Below, piece after piece: positions 41,794-50,653 of a stretch of 64,000 bases of DNA. The DNA is taken from NCBI RefSeq assembly GCF_003201655.1, contig NZ_QJJU01000018.1, forward strand, positions 1-64,000, written 5' to 3'. The notes under the pieces were generated by a model. The model made no database searches, was not told the DNA's origin, and saw only the letters and a program-made list of their open reading frames with translations. Position numbers and translations under genes: made by a program. Positions within the stretch are counted from its first letter, which is position 1. Each line of letters starts with the position of its first letter. Source of the DNA: Mycolicibacterium moriokaense (lineage in GTDB: Bacteria; Actinomycetota; Actinomycetes; Mycobacteriales; Mycobacteriaceae).

Positions 41794-43131
41794 TCAGCGC
41801 TGGTTGCTGACCGACTCTGCGACCCGGACTGCGACTTGCCGTGCGGTGTCTTCGTCGGCGGCCTCGACCATGACGCGGACGACCTGTTCAGTTCCGGAGG
41901 GCCGCAACAAGATTCGGCCGCTGTCGCCGAGCTCGGCCTCGGCTTCCGCCACCGCCGAGCGCACGGAAGGCGCGTCGGCCACCGTGGCCTTGTTCGCGAC
42001 CTGGACGTTGATCAACACCTGCGGCAGTGTGTGCATAGGTTCGGCCAGCGCCGCCAGCGACGAGCGGGTCTGAGCCATCCTCGACATGAGCCGCAACCCG
42101 GTGACGATGCCGTCTCCCGTCGTGCCGAGCGCAGGCATCACGATGTGACCGGACTGCTCACCGCCGAGCGTGTACTCCCCCGCCCTCAGCTCTTCGAGCA
42201 CGTAGCGGTCGCCGACGCCGGTCGTGCGGACCTCGATGCCCGCCGCGCGCATGGCCAGGTGCAGCCCAAGGTTGCTCATCACGGTCGCCACCAGCGTGTT
42301 GGACGCCAGCTCGCCTGCATCGCGCATCGCCATCGCGAGTATCACCATGATGGCGTCGCCGTCGATGATCTGGCCGGTGGCGTCGACGGCCAGGCAGCGG
42401 TCGGCATCGCCGTCGTGCCCCAGCCCGAGGTCGGCACCGTGAGAAATCACGGCCGCCTGCAGCCCCTCCATGTGCGTGGAGCCGCAGCCGTCGTTGATGT
42501 TCAGCCCGTTGGGCTCAGCGTTGATGGCGATGACGTTCGCGCCCGCCGCACGGTACGCCCGCGGCGCGGCGGCGGACCCTGCGCCGTGGGCGCAGTCGAC
42601 GACGACGGTGATGTCGTCCAGCCGACTGGTGAGCGCCTTGCCTGCATGGCGCAGATAGCGGTCAAGCGCATCCTCGGCGTCGACGACACGGCCGATGCCA
42701 GCACCAGTCGGCCGGCTCCCGGGACCCTGGATGACGAGCTCTTCGATGCGGTCCTCCGCGGCGTCGTCGAGCTTGTGTCCGCCGGGCCCGAAGATCTTGA
42801 TGCCGTTGTCCGGCATCGGGTTGTGTGAGGCCGAGATCATCACGCCGAAATCGGCGTCGTACGCGTTGGTCAGGTATGCCACTGCGGGGGTGGGCAGGAC
42901 ACCGACGCGCAGCGCGTCGACCCCTTCACTGGTCACCCCGGCGATCACCGCCGCCTCGAGCATCTCGCTGCTGGCCCGCGGGTCCCGACCCACTACGGCG
43001 ATGCGGCGCGCATGGCCGCCGACGCTGCCCAGCCGCCGCGCCGCCGCGGAGCCCAATCCCAGGGCCAACTCGGCGGTCAGGTCCTGATTGGCGACTCCGC
43101 GCACGCCGTCGGTGCCGAACAGTCGAGCCAT
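41794..43131 (-). CDS. glmM: Phosphoglucosamine mutase
   Basis: A 445-residue alpha-D-phosphohexomutase converting glucosamine-6-phosphate into glucosamine-1-phosphate. The phosphorylated serine is Ser102 in ISASHNPMPDNG; the metal loop DGDADRC and the sugar loop GGEQSGHIV are intact, as is the phosphate loop RPSGTEQVVRVM. It follows GlmS in the UDP-GlcNAc pathway (Rv3441c, mrsA). It lies 164 bases downstream of rpsI beyond a large nested inverted repeat. Confidence 0.96.
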   Translation of the reverse strand: MARLFGTDGVRGVANQDLTAELALGLGSAAARRLGSVGGHARRIAVVGRDPRASSEMLEAAVIAGVTSEGVDALRVGVLPTPAVAYLTNAYDADFGVMISASHNPMPDNGIKIFGPGGHKLDDAAEDRIEELVIQGPGSRPTGAGIGRVVDAEDALDRYLRHAGKALTSRLDDITVVVDCAHGAGSAAAPRAYRAAGANVIAINAEPNGLNINDGCGSTHMEGLQAAVISHGADLGLGHDGDADRCLAVDATGQIIDGDAIMVILAMAMRDAGELASNTLVATVMSNLGLHLAMRAAGIEVRTTGVGDRYVLEELRAGEYTLGGEQSGHIVMPALGTTGDGIVTGLRLMSRMAQTRSSLAALAEPMHTLPQVLINVQVANKATVADAPSVRSAVAEAEAELGDSGRILLRPSGTEQVVRVMVEAADEDTARQVAVRVAESVSNQR

Positions 43132-43219
43132 GCCGACAAACCTCTCATAGATGGCGACCGATCACACAAGAGACCTGGTAGCCGCCCGTTCCGGCGTCAA
43201 ACTGGTACCAGAACGCAAC

Positions 43220-43293
43220 GATCCGCCGAGCGTGCGTGTCTGTACACAGACACGCCGAGAAAGCGTGGCATTTTGCGCACGCTCGGCGGGATC
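43220..43293. repeat. Nested inverted repeats downstream of rpsI
   Basis: Outer arms: GATCCGCCGAGCGTGCG (43220-43236) pairs with CGCACGCTCGGCGGGATC (43276-43293), with one unpaired C. Inside lies a perfect 10-base inverted repeat, GCGTGTCTGT (43234-43243), AC, ACAGACACGC (43246-43255). CGCCGAG also recurs at 43253-43259. The element ends 3 bases before the end of rpsI, so it may terminate or stabilise that transcript. The shape also suits a dispersed intergenic repeat. Confidence 0.7.
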
Positions 43294-43295
43294 GA

Positions 43296-43834
<539 letters not shown>

Positions 43835-43838
<4 letters not shown>

Positions 43839-44278
43839 TGGGCCACCTGCTTGATCTCGAACGGAATCGGCTGCTGGGCGGTGTGCGGATGCTCCGACCC
43901 GACGTAGACGCGCAGCTTCTTCTGGACCTGCCGGCTCAGCTTGTTGTGGGGCAGCATGCCGATGATCGCCTTCTCGACGACTCGATCAGCGTGCTTCTGC
44001 ATCTCGTCGCCGAGTGAGCGCGCCCGAAGGCCGCCGGGGAAACCCGAGTGGCGGTAGGCGAACTTGTTCTGGAGCTTGTCGCCGCTGATGGCGACCTTCT
44101 CAGCGTTGATGACGATGACGAAATCGCCACCGTCGACATTGGGCGTGAATGTCGGCTTGTGCTTGCCGCGAAGCAGCTTGGCTGCTTCCACGGCGAGCCG
44201 GCCGAGCACCACGTCGGTGGCGTCGATGACGTACCACGAACGCGTGGTGTCACCCGCCTTCGGCGTGTATGTAGACAC
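43835..44278 (-). CDS. rplM: 50S ribosomal protein L13
   Basis: A 147-residue L13 that binds 23S rRNA early in 50S assembly. It matches the mycobacterial protein from STYTPKAGDTTRSWYVIDATDVVLGRLA to PFEIKQVAQ. The GTG at 44278 has AGAAGG at 8 bases; in-frame codons further upstream belong to the leader. It overlaps rpsI by 4 bases. Confidence 0.97.
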
Positions 44279-44455
44279 AGCGCTTACCTTCTCTTCTCGG
44301 GTTGGATCCCGGTGACCCGGGTGCCGATCAGGCGTTTCGCGGTTCGGGAACCCCCTCGGCGACCGACATCGACCCGAGGACCCGGCTTGCGTACCGCACG
44401 CCAACGAGGCAGCTTACCTGCGGGCGTCCGCGCAGGTCAAAACGCGTTGTTGGGG

Positions 44456-44944
44456 CTAGCCGCCGGCGAGGTTGAGGACGAAGTTCGCGTCGGCCTGGTT
44501 GGGTACATCCGGAGGTACCTGGATGGTGCCGGTGCCGTGTGCGTTCTGGTAAATCCCCGTGCCGCCGACGATCGACAGCGGTTGTGTATCGCCGCTACCG
44601 AACAGCCCGCCTGTGTCTGCAACGCCTTGGACAACGATCTGGCCGCCGGCCAGGTTGAAAGTGCCATTACACGCCTGCTTGCCAGACTTCTCGTTGCCGC
44701 TAAGCGTGGTGCAACTGCCGCCGGTCGTTCCCAGGAACATGCCACCGGGGCGGTCGAACACATCGCCGGCGAAGATGAATTGGTCACCCGGGCCCGATCC
44801 GGGCGCGCCGAGGTCCACCTGGTGCTGCACGGTGTCGTGCTCGAAGAGCACCAGCGTGGTGTCGGCGGTGGCCGTCGGTGCTAGCACCATGGTTCCAAGG
44901 CTTGCCATAATTGCCGTCACCGACAGTTTTGCGTACTTGTTCAT
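44456..44944 (-). CDS. Secreted allene oxide cyclase/dirigent-like beta-barrel protein
   Basis: A 162-residue exported protein. A signal peptide ends near APTATA-DT (about residues 22-28). The mature part is beta-rich with LVLFEHDTVQHQVDL, GDQFIFAGDVFD, NGTFNLAGGQIVVQGV and SIVGGTGIYQNAHGTGTIQV, resembling the AOC-barrel/dirigent-like family whose actinobacterial members are uncharacterised. It occupies the site next to rplM where related mycobacteria have esxT/esxU. A palindrome lies just before its ribosome site. Confidence 0.75.
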   Translation of the reverse strand: MNKYAKLSVTAIMASLGTMVLAPTATADTTLVLFEHDTVQHQVDLGAPGSGPGDQFIFAGDVFDRPGGMFLGTTGGSCTTLSGNEKSGKQACNGTFNLAGGQIVVQGVADTGGLFGSGDTQPLSIVGGTGIYQNAHGTGTIQVPPDVPNQADANFVLNLAGG

Positions 44945-44952
44945 GTTTCCCC

Positions 44953-44969
44953 CTAATACTGAGTATTAG
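44953..44969. promoter_or_regulatory. Palindrome at the promoter of the secreted barrel protein
   Basis: CTAATACT (44953-44960), G, AGTATTAG (44962-44969): perfect 8-base arms. On the minus strand it contains TAATACT/TATTAG-like -10 sequence and ends only 8 bases before the ATG with the AGGGGGAAAC ribosome site between. It could be an operator over a promoter or a hairpin in the leader. Confidence 0.5.
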
Positions 44970-45040
44970 CTGGAAATTACGCTTCACGAATTCCGGATGG
45001 GACCGAACGCCGGATTTACGCGCTGCTTGTTGCGTCGAGT

Positions 45041-45087
45041 TCTGCGCCAGGGCTGTCAGTTGCGCTCCGCCACAGCCCTGGTGCAGA
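45041..45087. repeat. Inverted repeat unit 1 (16-base arms, 15-base loop)
   Basis: TCTGCGCCAGGGCTGT (45041-45056) pairs with ACAGCCCTGGTGCAGA (45072-45087), with a single G-T mismatch. The loop is 15 bases. A second unit with different stem bases but the same geometry is at 45148-45192. Confidence 0.7.
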
Positions 45088-45147
45088 TCTCGGTGCACAA
45101 GACAGAACTGTGCGGTCCCGTTCGCCCCCCACCCACTTAGCGACGGG

Positions 45148-45192
45148 TCCGCACCACCGTGGCCGCCTCTCCCACGACCACGGTGGTGCAGA
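45148..45192. repeat. Inverted repeat unit 2 (15-base arms, 15-base loop)
   Basis: TCCGCACCACCGTGG (45148-45162) pairs with CCACGGTGGTGCAGA (45178-45192), with one mismatch and 12 uninterrupted pairs. Its right arm ends GGTGCAGA exactly as unit 1, while the inner stem differs. It runs into the truncated EamA gene. Confidence 0.7.
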
Positions 45193-45899
45193 ACTGTCTC
45201 TGGCGGATTGCTTGGTTGGAGTACACCGCGCCGATCCTGGTGGTCGGTTGGATGTGGGCCACCACCCGGCGTCGGCCTAGCAGTCTGACGCTCACTGGTG
45301 TTGCACTGGCCATCGCCGGAATCATGTTGGTGCTCAACGTATTCAGCGGCGCCCACATCAATCTGATCGGCCTCGGCTGGGCCTTGGCAGCAGCTGTCTG
45401 CGCTGCCTGCTACTTCATGATGTCCGACGAGGTCGCCGCCGACGGCGACGGCCTGAACTCGATCACCTTGGCCACGGGCGGGCTGATCGTCGGCGCCGCA
45501 GCGGTCGCGACACTCGGCACCACCGGGCTGATGCCCATGACCTTCACCACCAACGACGCCGTCGTCGCGGGATGGACGACGTCGTGGGCGGTGCCCGTCA
45601 TCGCGCTGGCGCTGATCCCCACGGCGATCGCCTACACCGTCGGCATCATGGGCATCGCCCGGCTGCGGCCACGGTTCGCGTCACTGGTCGGTCTTTCCGA
45701 GGTGATGTTCGCCGTCCTGGCCGCCTGGCTGCTGCTCGGTGAGGCCGTCACACCCATCCAGGCCGTCGGCGGTGTCGTGGTGCTCAGCGGGTTGGCGCTG
45801 GCCCGTCAGGGCGACCGCACCGACAAACTCAACGACGTGACCTGGCCTGACGGTCCCGTCAATGGTGCACCATCCGGGCAAACGGTTGGCAGCGGCTGA
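45159..45899 (+). pseudogene. 5'-truncated EamA/DMT-family transporter
   Basis: From about 45207 the frame reads like the second half of a ten-helix EamA transporter: AWLEYTAPILVVGWMW, GVALAIAGIMLVL, GLGWALAAAVCAACYFMMSDEV, then four more helices up to GGVVVLSGLALAR. The first five helices (roughly 100-120 residues) are missing; the ~16 codons before the homology come from an inverted repeat. Intact members have about 300 residues, this frame encodes 246. No ribosome site precedes the GTG at 45159. A half-transporter is unlikely to work, so I call it a remnant. Confidence 0.65.
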
Positions 45900-45914
45900 G
45901 TCCGATGTGTGAAG

Positions 45915-46583
45915 ATGGCCGACGTGACTTTGCTCCGAATGTCAGCCCGGCTGGCCACGATCACGTCGGCCCTGGTCTGCGCGGCCACGACCCTCGCCAT
46001 CGCCCCATCAGCGACGGCCGAGCCTTGCAGCGACATCAAGGTGATCTTTGCTCGCGGCACCAACGACGCGCCCGGCCTCGGAAATCCGGGCCAGGCTTTC
46101 ACCGACGCGCTCAGCACGATGGTGGGCGGCCGCACCCTGACCTCCTATGCGGTCAACTACCCCGCGTCGTATGACTTCCTCCAGGCGCAAGATGGGGCGG
46201 CCGACGCCACCAACTACATCTCGGCCCTGACGCAGCAGTGCCCATCGACCCGAATCGTGCTCGGTGGGTACTCGCAGGGGGCGGCGGTGGTCGACATGCT
46301 CGCCGGTATCCCGCCGCTCGGCAACAAGGTCGGCGAGATTGGATCGGCGCCCCCGCTGCCTGCGAATCTCGTGCCCGCCATCGACGCGGTAGTGGTGTTC
46401 GGCAATCCTGCGACCAAGTTCAGCAACCCGATCACGTCGTCCGTCTTCGGCGGCAGGGCCATCGACCTCTGCAAGGACGGCGACCCGATCTGCTCACGCG
46501 GTCGGAACCCGTTCGCCCACAACGACTACATAAGCGCGGGCCTGACACAACAGGCCGCAAACTACGTCGCTGGCATAATTTAG
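45915..46583 (+). CDS. Secreted cutinase-family esterase (first of three)
   Basis: A ~222-residue serine esterase of the mycobacterial cutinase-like family, corresponding in position to cut3/cut4 (Rv3451-Rv3452). A signal peptide ends near ATA-EP. The mature enzyme shows DIKVIFARGTNDAPGLG, the nucleophile in GGYSQGAA, GDPIC with the catalytic Asp, and FAHNDY with the His; Cys pairs give two disulfides. These enzymes hydrolyse lipid esters in the envelope. Start may be ATG 45915 or GTG 45909. Confidence 0.88.
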   Translation: MADVTLLRMSARLATITSALVCAATTLAIAPSATAEPCSDIKVIFARGTNDAPGLGNPGQAFTDALSTMVGGRTLTSYAVNYPASYDFLQAQDGAADATNYISALTQQCPSTRIVLGGYSQGAAVVDMLAGIPPLGNKVGEIGSAPPLPANLVPAIDAVVVFGNPATKFSNPITSSVFGGRAIDLCKDGDPICSRGRNPFAHNDYISAGLTQQAANYVAGII

Positions 46584-46607
46584 CCAAACCCGGCGCTATC
46601 ATTCGTT

Positions 46608-47285
46608 GTGCCCTTGAATCGAATTCGCCGCTGGTCCTTCGCCTCCGCAACGGCCGCTCTGGCGGCCTCAGCTGGTGTTCTTCTACCGGCGTTGTCGCCC
46701 ATGCCAATTGGCAACCTCGCGACCGCATCCGCTGACGGCTGCCCCGACATCGAGGTCGTTTTCGCCCGCGGCACCAATGACGCACCGGGCCTTGGAGACG
46801 TCGGCGGCGCGTTCGTCAACGCACTGCGCGGAAAGGTCGGCGGCCGGTCGGTCGGGGCATACGCGGTCAACTACCCCGCCAACTACGACTTCCTGGCGGC
46901 GGCCGACGGCGCCAACGACGCCAGCGGCCACATCCAGTTCATGGTCGACAACTGCCCCGACACCCGGTTGGTGTTGGGCGGATACTCGCAGGGTGCGGCG
47001 GTGATCGACGTCATCAGCGCGGTACCGATGCCCGTCATCGGGTTCAACAGCCCGCTACCGCCCAACGTGCCCGACCACGTCGCCGCCATCGCGGTGTTCG
47101 GTAACCCGTCAGCCAAGCTTGGCCTGCCGCTCACCGTGAGCCCGATATGGGGTGGCAGGTCGATCGACCTGTGCAACGGTGGAGACCCGATCTGTCAGAC
47201 GGACGGCCAGAGCATGAGCGCACACCGCGCCTATGCGGGCGGGCCGACGAACCAGGCGGCCAACTTCGCGGCGGGCCACCTGTAA
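46608..47285 (+). CDS. Secreted cutinase-family esterase (second of three)
   Basis: A 225-residue cutinase-like esterase. The signal peptide spans about 1-42 (ends TASA-DG), with DIEVVFARGTNDAPGLGDVGGAF, Ser127 in GGYSQGAA, GDPICQTDG with the Asp and MSAHRAY with the His. It is clearly a tandem paralogue of the preceding gene, 24 bases downstream. Starts at GTG 46608. Confidence 0.88.
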   Translation: MPLNRIRRWSFASATAALAASAGVLLPALSPMPIGNLATASADGCPDIEVVFARGTNDAPGLGDVGGAFVNALRGKVGGRSVGAYAVNYPANYDFLAAADGANDASGHIQFMVDNCPDTRLVLGGYSQGAAVIDVISAVPMPVIGFNSPLPPNVPDHVAAIAVFGNPSAKLGLPLTVSPIWGGRSIDLCNGGDPICQTDGQSMSAHRAYAGGPTNQAANFAAGHL

Positions 47286-47343
47286 CCGTCACCTTCACGA
47301 TTTACGGGCGAAGGCGTCAATTGGCTCGGCTAGAGTCGATTTG

Positions 47344-48009
47344 GTGATCCGTCGCCATCTCATCGCCGGGGTCGTCGTTGTGCTCGTTGCCACCGCCCTG
47401 CTCGTCGCCCCCGCAATGTCCCCACAGATGACGCCGACCGCATCGGCCGCATGCCCCGCGGTCGAGGTCGTCTTCGCCCGCGGCCGACTGGAATCGCCTG
47501 GCGTCGGCATCCTCGGCAACGCGTTCATCAGCGCACTTCGGTCCAAGACCAACAAGAACATCGGTGTGTATGCGGTGCAATATCCCGCCGACAACCAGGT
47601 GGACGTCGGCGCCAACGACATGAGCGCGCACATCCAATCGATGATGAACAATTGCCCCGATACCCGCCTGGTACTCGGCGGCTACTCACTCGGCGCCGCG
47701 GTCACCGATGTGGTGCTCGCCTTGCCGATTAGCTTCTTCGGCTTCAAGAACCCACTGCCGGACGGCGCCGACCCGCACGTCGCCGCCGTCGCGCTCTTCG
47801 GCAACGGATCCCAATGGGTCGGGCCGATCACGAACTTCAACCCCGTCTACCAGGACAGAACCATTGACCTGTGCCACGGCGCGGACCCAATCTGCAACCC
47901 GGCGGATCCTGACACCTGGCAGAACAACTGGCCCGCCCACCTCGCCAACGCGTATATCCAGGCGGGTATGCCGAACCAGGCCGCGGACTTCGTCGCAGGC
48001 AGGCTCTAG
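47344..48009 (+). CDS. Secreted cutinase-family esterase (third of three, divergent)
   Basis: A ~221-residue cutinase-like protein. Signal peptide to about ASA-AC (34-36), PAVEVVFARGRLESPGVG, Ser115 in GGYSLGAA, GADPIC with the Asp, and PAHLANAY with the His. It is more divergent than the other two: the elbow reads GYSLG rather than GYSQG, and the usual GTND is replaced by GRLE. Start is GTG 47344 (or TTG 47341). Its stop codon interlocks with the truA stop in a shared CTAG. Confidence 0.85.
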   Translation: MIRRHLIAGVVVVLVATALLVAPAMSPQMTPTASAACPAVEVVFARGRLESPGVGILGNAFISALRSKTNKNIGVYAVQYPADNQVDVGANDMSAHIQSMMNNCPDTRLVLGGYSLGAAVTDVVLALPISFFGFKNPLPDGADPHVAAVALFGNGSQWVGPITNFNPVYQDRTIDLCHGADPICNPADPDTWQNNWPAHLANAYIQAGMPNQAADFVAGRL

Positions 48010-48878
48010 TCGACCACCCGCAGCTCGCGGGTGACCCTGGTGCGCGCCTCGAGTTCATCGTCGGGCGGGTAGTCCACGCCGACAAGCGTCAGGCCGTGGG
48101 GCGGCGCGGCGGCGAAGTCACTGGAGCGCTGGGTCGACGTCAACAGTGTGGCGCACCAGCCGGGTTCACGCCGATGCTCGCCGACCGCCAACAAGGCTCC
48201 GACCAACGAGCGCACCATCGACCAACAGAACGCGTCGGCGCTCACATGGACGTTGACACGGTCGCCGTCGCGGGACCAGTCCAGCCGCTGAAGGTCGCGG
48301 ATCGTGGTGGCGCCATCACGGTGGCGGCAGAACGCGGCGAAGTCGTTCAGGCCAAGCAGGTCTCGCGAAGCCGTCGCCATCGCGTCGACGTCAAGCGGAC
48401 GCGGCCACGTCGTCACATAGCGCGCCTCCTGCGGCTCAACACCGTACGGGGCGGTCGACAACCGGTAGACATAATGGCGCCGCAGCGCCGAGAAGCGGGC
48501 ATCGAAACCCGCTGCAGCACGGTTGATGTCGAGCACACGGACATCGGCAGGCAAGAACCGCGCGAGCCGCCGAACCAGGGACAGGAACTCAGGAGCCGCT
48601 TCGGCCCGCGTGGTGCGCGGGTACGCGTGACGCAACGCGTGGTCCGGCACGTCGAGATGAACTACCTGACCTGTGGCATGCACACCCGCGTCGGTGCGTC
48701 CCGCCGCCCGGCACTGCACCGGAGTGCGGAACACTGTTGAGAGCGCCTCGTCCAGAACGCCCGCGACGGTGCGCAGCCCCACCTGCGGCGCCCAGCCTGC
48801 GTATTCGGTTCCGTCGTAAGCGATGTCGAGCCGAAGACGAACAAACCCGCCACCGGAATCGATGGCGGGCTCGTTCGA
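48006..48878 (-). CDS. truA: tRNA pseudouridine(38-40) synthase TruA
   Basis: A 290-residue pseudouridine synthase that modifies U38-U40 in the anticodon stem. The nucleophilic Asp lies in the AGRTDAGVHATGQV motif; LDIAYDGTEYAGWAPQ at the start and FCWSMVRSLVGALLAVGEHR near the end are TruA signatures. The ATG at 48878 lies 7 bases after the rplQ stop; an in-frame start at 48902 would overlap rplQ. It is the last gene of the rpoA operon. Confidence 0.94.
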   Translation of the reverse strand, partial: SNEPAIDSGGGFVRLRLDIAYDGTEYAGWAPQVGLRTVAGVLDEALSTVFRTPVQCRAAGRTDAGVHATGQVVHLDVPDHALRHAYPRTTRAEAAPEFLSLVRRLARFLPADVRVLDINRAAAGFDARFSALRRHYVYRLSTAPYGVEPQEARYVTTWPRPLDVDAMATASRDLLGLNDFAAFCRHRDGATTIRDLQRLDWSRDGDRVNVHVSADAFCWSMVRSLVGALLAVGEHRREPGWCATLLTSTQRSSDFAAAPPHGLTLVGVDYPPDDELEARTRVTRELRVVD

Positions 48879-48885
48879 CATACTG

Positions 48886-49464
48886 CTAGGACTTGTCGGC
48901 ATCCTCGGCTTCGGCCTCAGCGGTCTGAGCCTCCTCGATGGCGGCGTCCTCGGCCTTCACGTCCTCGACGGTCTCTTCAGCAGGAGCCTCTTCGGCCACA
49001 GCCTCTTCGACAGCCGGAGCCTCTTCAGCGGCCGGAGCCGCCTTAGCGGGCGCGGCCTTCTTCGAGGCGGCGGCGCGACGGGCACGGTTGGCCTCGTCGG
49101 TCACCGTCTTCTCCCGCACCAGCTCGATGACGGCCATCGGGGCGTTGTCGCCCTTGCGCGCCTCCACCTTGATGATGCGGGTGAAGCCACCATTGCGATC
49201 CGAGAAGAACGGACCGATCTCGGCGAACAGCGCGTGCACCACGTCCTTGTCGCGGATCTTCTTCATCACCTCACGCCGGTTGTGCAGCGTGCCCTTCTTG
49301 GCGTGGGTGATCAGCTTCTCCGCATAGGGCCGCAACGCCCGCGCCTTGGGCTCGGTCGTCTTGATCCGGCCGTGCTCGAACAGCGACGTGGCCAGGTTGG
49401 CCAGGATCGCCTTCTGGTGCGCGGACGACCCGCCGAGGCGAGGGCCCTTGGTGGGCTTGGGCAT
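48886..49464 (-). CDS. rplQ: 50S ribosomal protein L17
   Basis: A 192-residue L17 located at the exit side of the 50S subunit. The universal domain (1-~118: MPKPTKGPRLGGSSAHQKAILANLATSLF...) is followed by a ~70-residue acidic Ala/Glu tail (EEAPAVEEAVAEEAPAEE...), known in mycobacterial L17 but of unknown role. It lies 59 bases after rpoA. Confidence 0.96.
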   Translation of the reverse strand: MPKPTKGPRLGGSSAHQKAILANLATSLFEHGRIKTTEPKARALRPYAEKLITHAKKGTLHNRREVMKKIRDKDVVHALFAEIGPFFSDRNGGFTRIIKVEARKGDNAPMAVIELVREKTVTDEANRARRAAASKKAAPAKAAPAAEEAPAVEEAVAEEAPAEETVEDVKAEDAAIEEAQTAEAEAEDADKS

Positions 49465-49523
49465 TGCGACTATCTCCTAAATGGGGCCGGCCCCCGTATC
49501 AGGTAGGACCGGGACGGATGTGG

Positions 49524-50576
49524 TTAGAGCTGTTCGGTTTCGGCGTAGTCCTGGTTGTCGTCCAGGTCGTAGCCGGCGTCGCTGTTCCAGGTACCGGTGG
49601 CGACGTCGTAGCCGGCGACCTCGGACGGATCAAAAGTGGCCGGGCTGTCCTTCAGCGACAGACCCAGCTGGTGCAGCTTGATCTTCACCTCGTCGATGGA
49701 CTTCTGGCCGAAGTTGCGGATGTCCAGCAGATCGGACTCCGTGCGGGCGACGAGCTCGCCCACCGTGTGCACACCCTCGCGCTTGAGGCAGTTGTACGAC
49801 CGCACCGTGAGGTCCAGGTCGTCGATCGGCAGCGCGAACGAAGCGATGTGGTCGGCCTCGGCAGGCGACGGCCCGATCTCGATGCCCTCGGCCTCGACGT
49901 TGAGTTCCCGTGCCAGGCCGAACAATTCGACCAGCGTCTTGCCCGCCGACGCGAGCGCGTCACGAGCGGTGATCGAGCTCTTCGTCTCGACGTCAAGGAT
50001 CAGCTTGTCGAAGTCGGTGCGCTGCTCGACACGGGTCGCCTCCACCTTGTAGGTGACCTTGAGGACCGGCGAGTAGATGGAATCGACTGGTATACGGCCG
50101 ATTTCGGCACCCGACGCCTTGTTCTGAACGGCGGGCACGTAGCCGCGGCCGCGCTCGACGACGAGCTCGACCTCGAGCTTGCCCTTGTCGTTCAGCGTCG
50201 CGATGTGCATTTCGGGGTTGTGCACGGTCACGCCTGCAGGCGGAACGATGTCACCCGCGGTGACCGCACCTGGGCCCTGCTTGCGCAGGTACATGGTGAC
50301 GGGCTCGTCCTCCTCCGAGGACACGACCAGACCCTTGAGGTTCAGGATGATGTCGGTGACGTCTTCCTTCACACCGGGGACGGTGGTGAATTCGTGCAGC
50401 ACGCCGTCGATGCGAATGCTCGTGACGGCCGCGCCGGGGATCGACGACAGCAGCGTGCGCCGAAGCGAATTGCCGAGGGTGTAACCGAATCCGGGCTCCA
50501 GCGGCTCGATGACGAACTGAGAGCGGTTGTCGGCCTTGATTTCCTCGGCCAGTGTGGGTCGCTGAGAGATCAGCAT
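49524..50576 (-). CDS. rpoA: RNA polymerase subunit alpha
   Basis: A 350-residue alpha subunit. The N-terminal assembly domain (~1-230) shows LISQRPTLAEEIKADNRSQFVIEPLEPGFGYTLGNSLRRTLL-type features; after a linker the C-terminal domain (~250-320) with KREGVHTVGELVARTESDLLDIRNFG contacts UP elements and activators. ATG 50576 is preceded by GGAGG, and upstream codons back to 50627 are leader. Confidence 0.98.
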   Translation of the reverse strand: MLISQRPTLAEEIKADNRSQFVIEPLEPGFGYTLGNSLRRTLLSSIPGAAVTSIRIDGVLHEFTTVPGVKEDVTDIILNLKGLVVSSEEDEPVTMYLRKQGPGAVTAGDIVPPAGVTVHNPEMHIATLNDKGKLEVELVVERGRGYVPAVQNKASGAEIGRIPVDSIYSPVLKVTYKVEATRVEQRTDFDKLILDVETKSSITARDALASAGKTLVELFGLARELNVEAEGIEIGPSPAEADHIASFALPIDDLDLTVRSYNCLKREGVHTVGELVARTESDLLDIRNFGQKSIDEVKIKLHQLGLSLKDSPATFDPSEVAGYDVATGTWNSDAGYDLDDNQDYAETEQL

Positions 50577-50653
50577 GTGTTTCTTTCCTCCATCTACGGC
50601 ATCCGCTATTTGACGCCGCGGTCTCAACCGCCATCTGGACGGCTGAGAAGTCT

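Noticed and set aside
40996..42828. A 610-codon plus-strand open frame opposite the WXG pair and glmM
   Set aside because: Antisense to three recognised genes, with His/Arg/Gln-rich composition typical of shadow frames.
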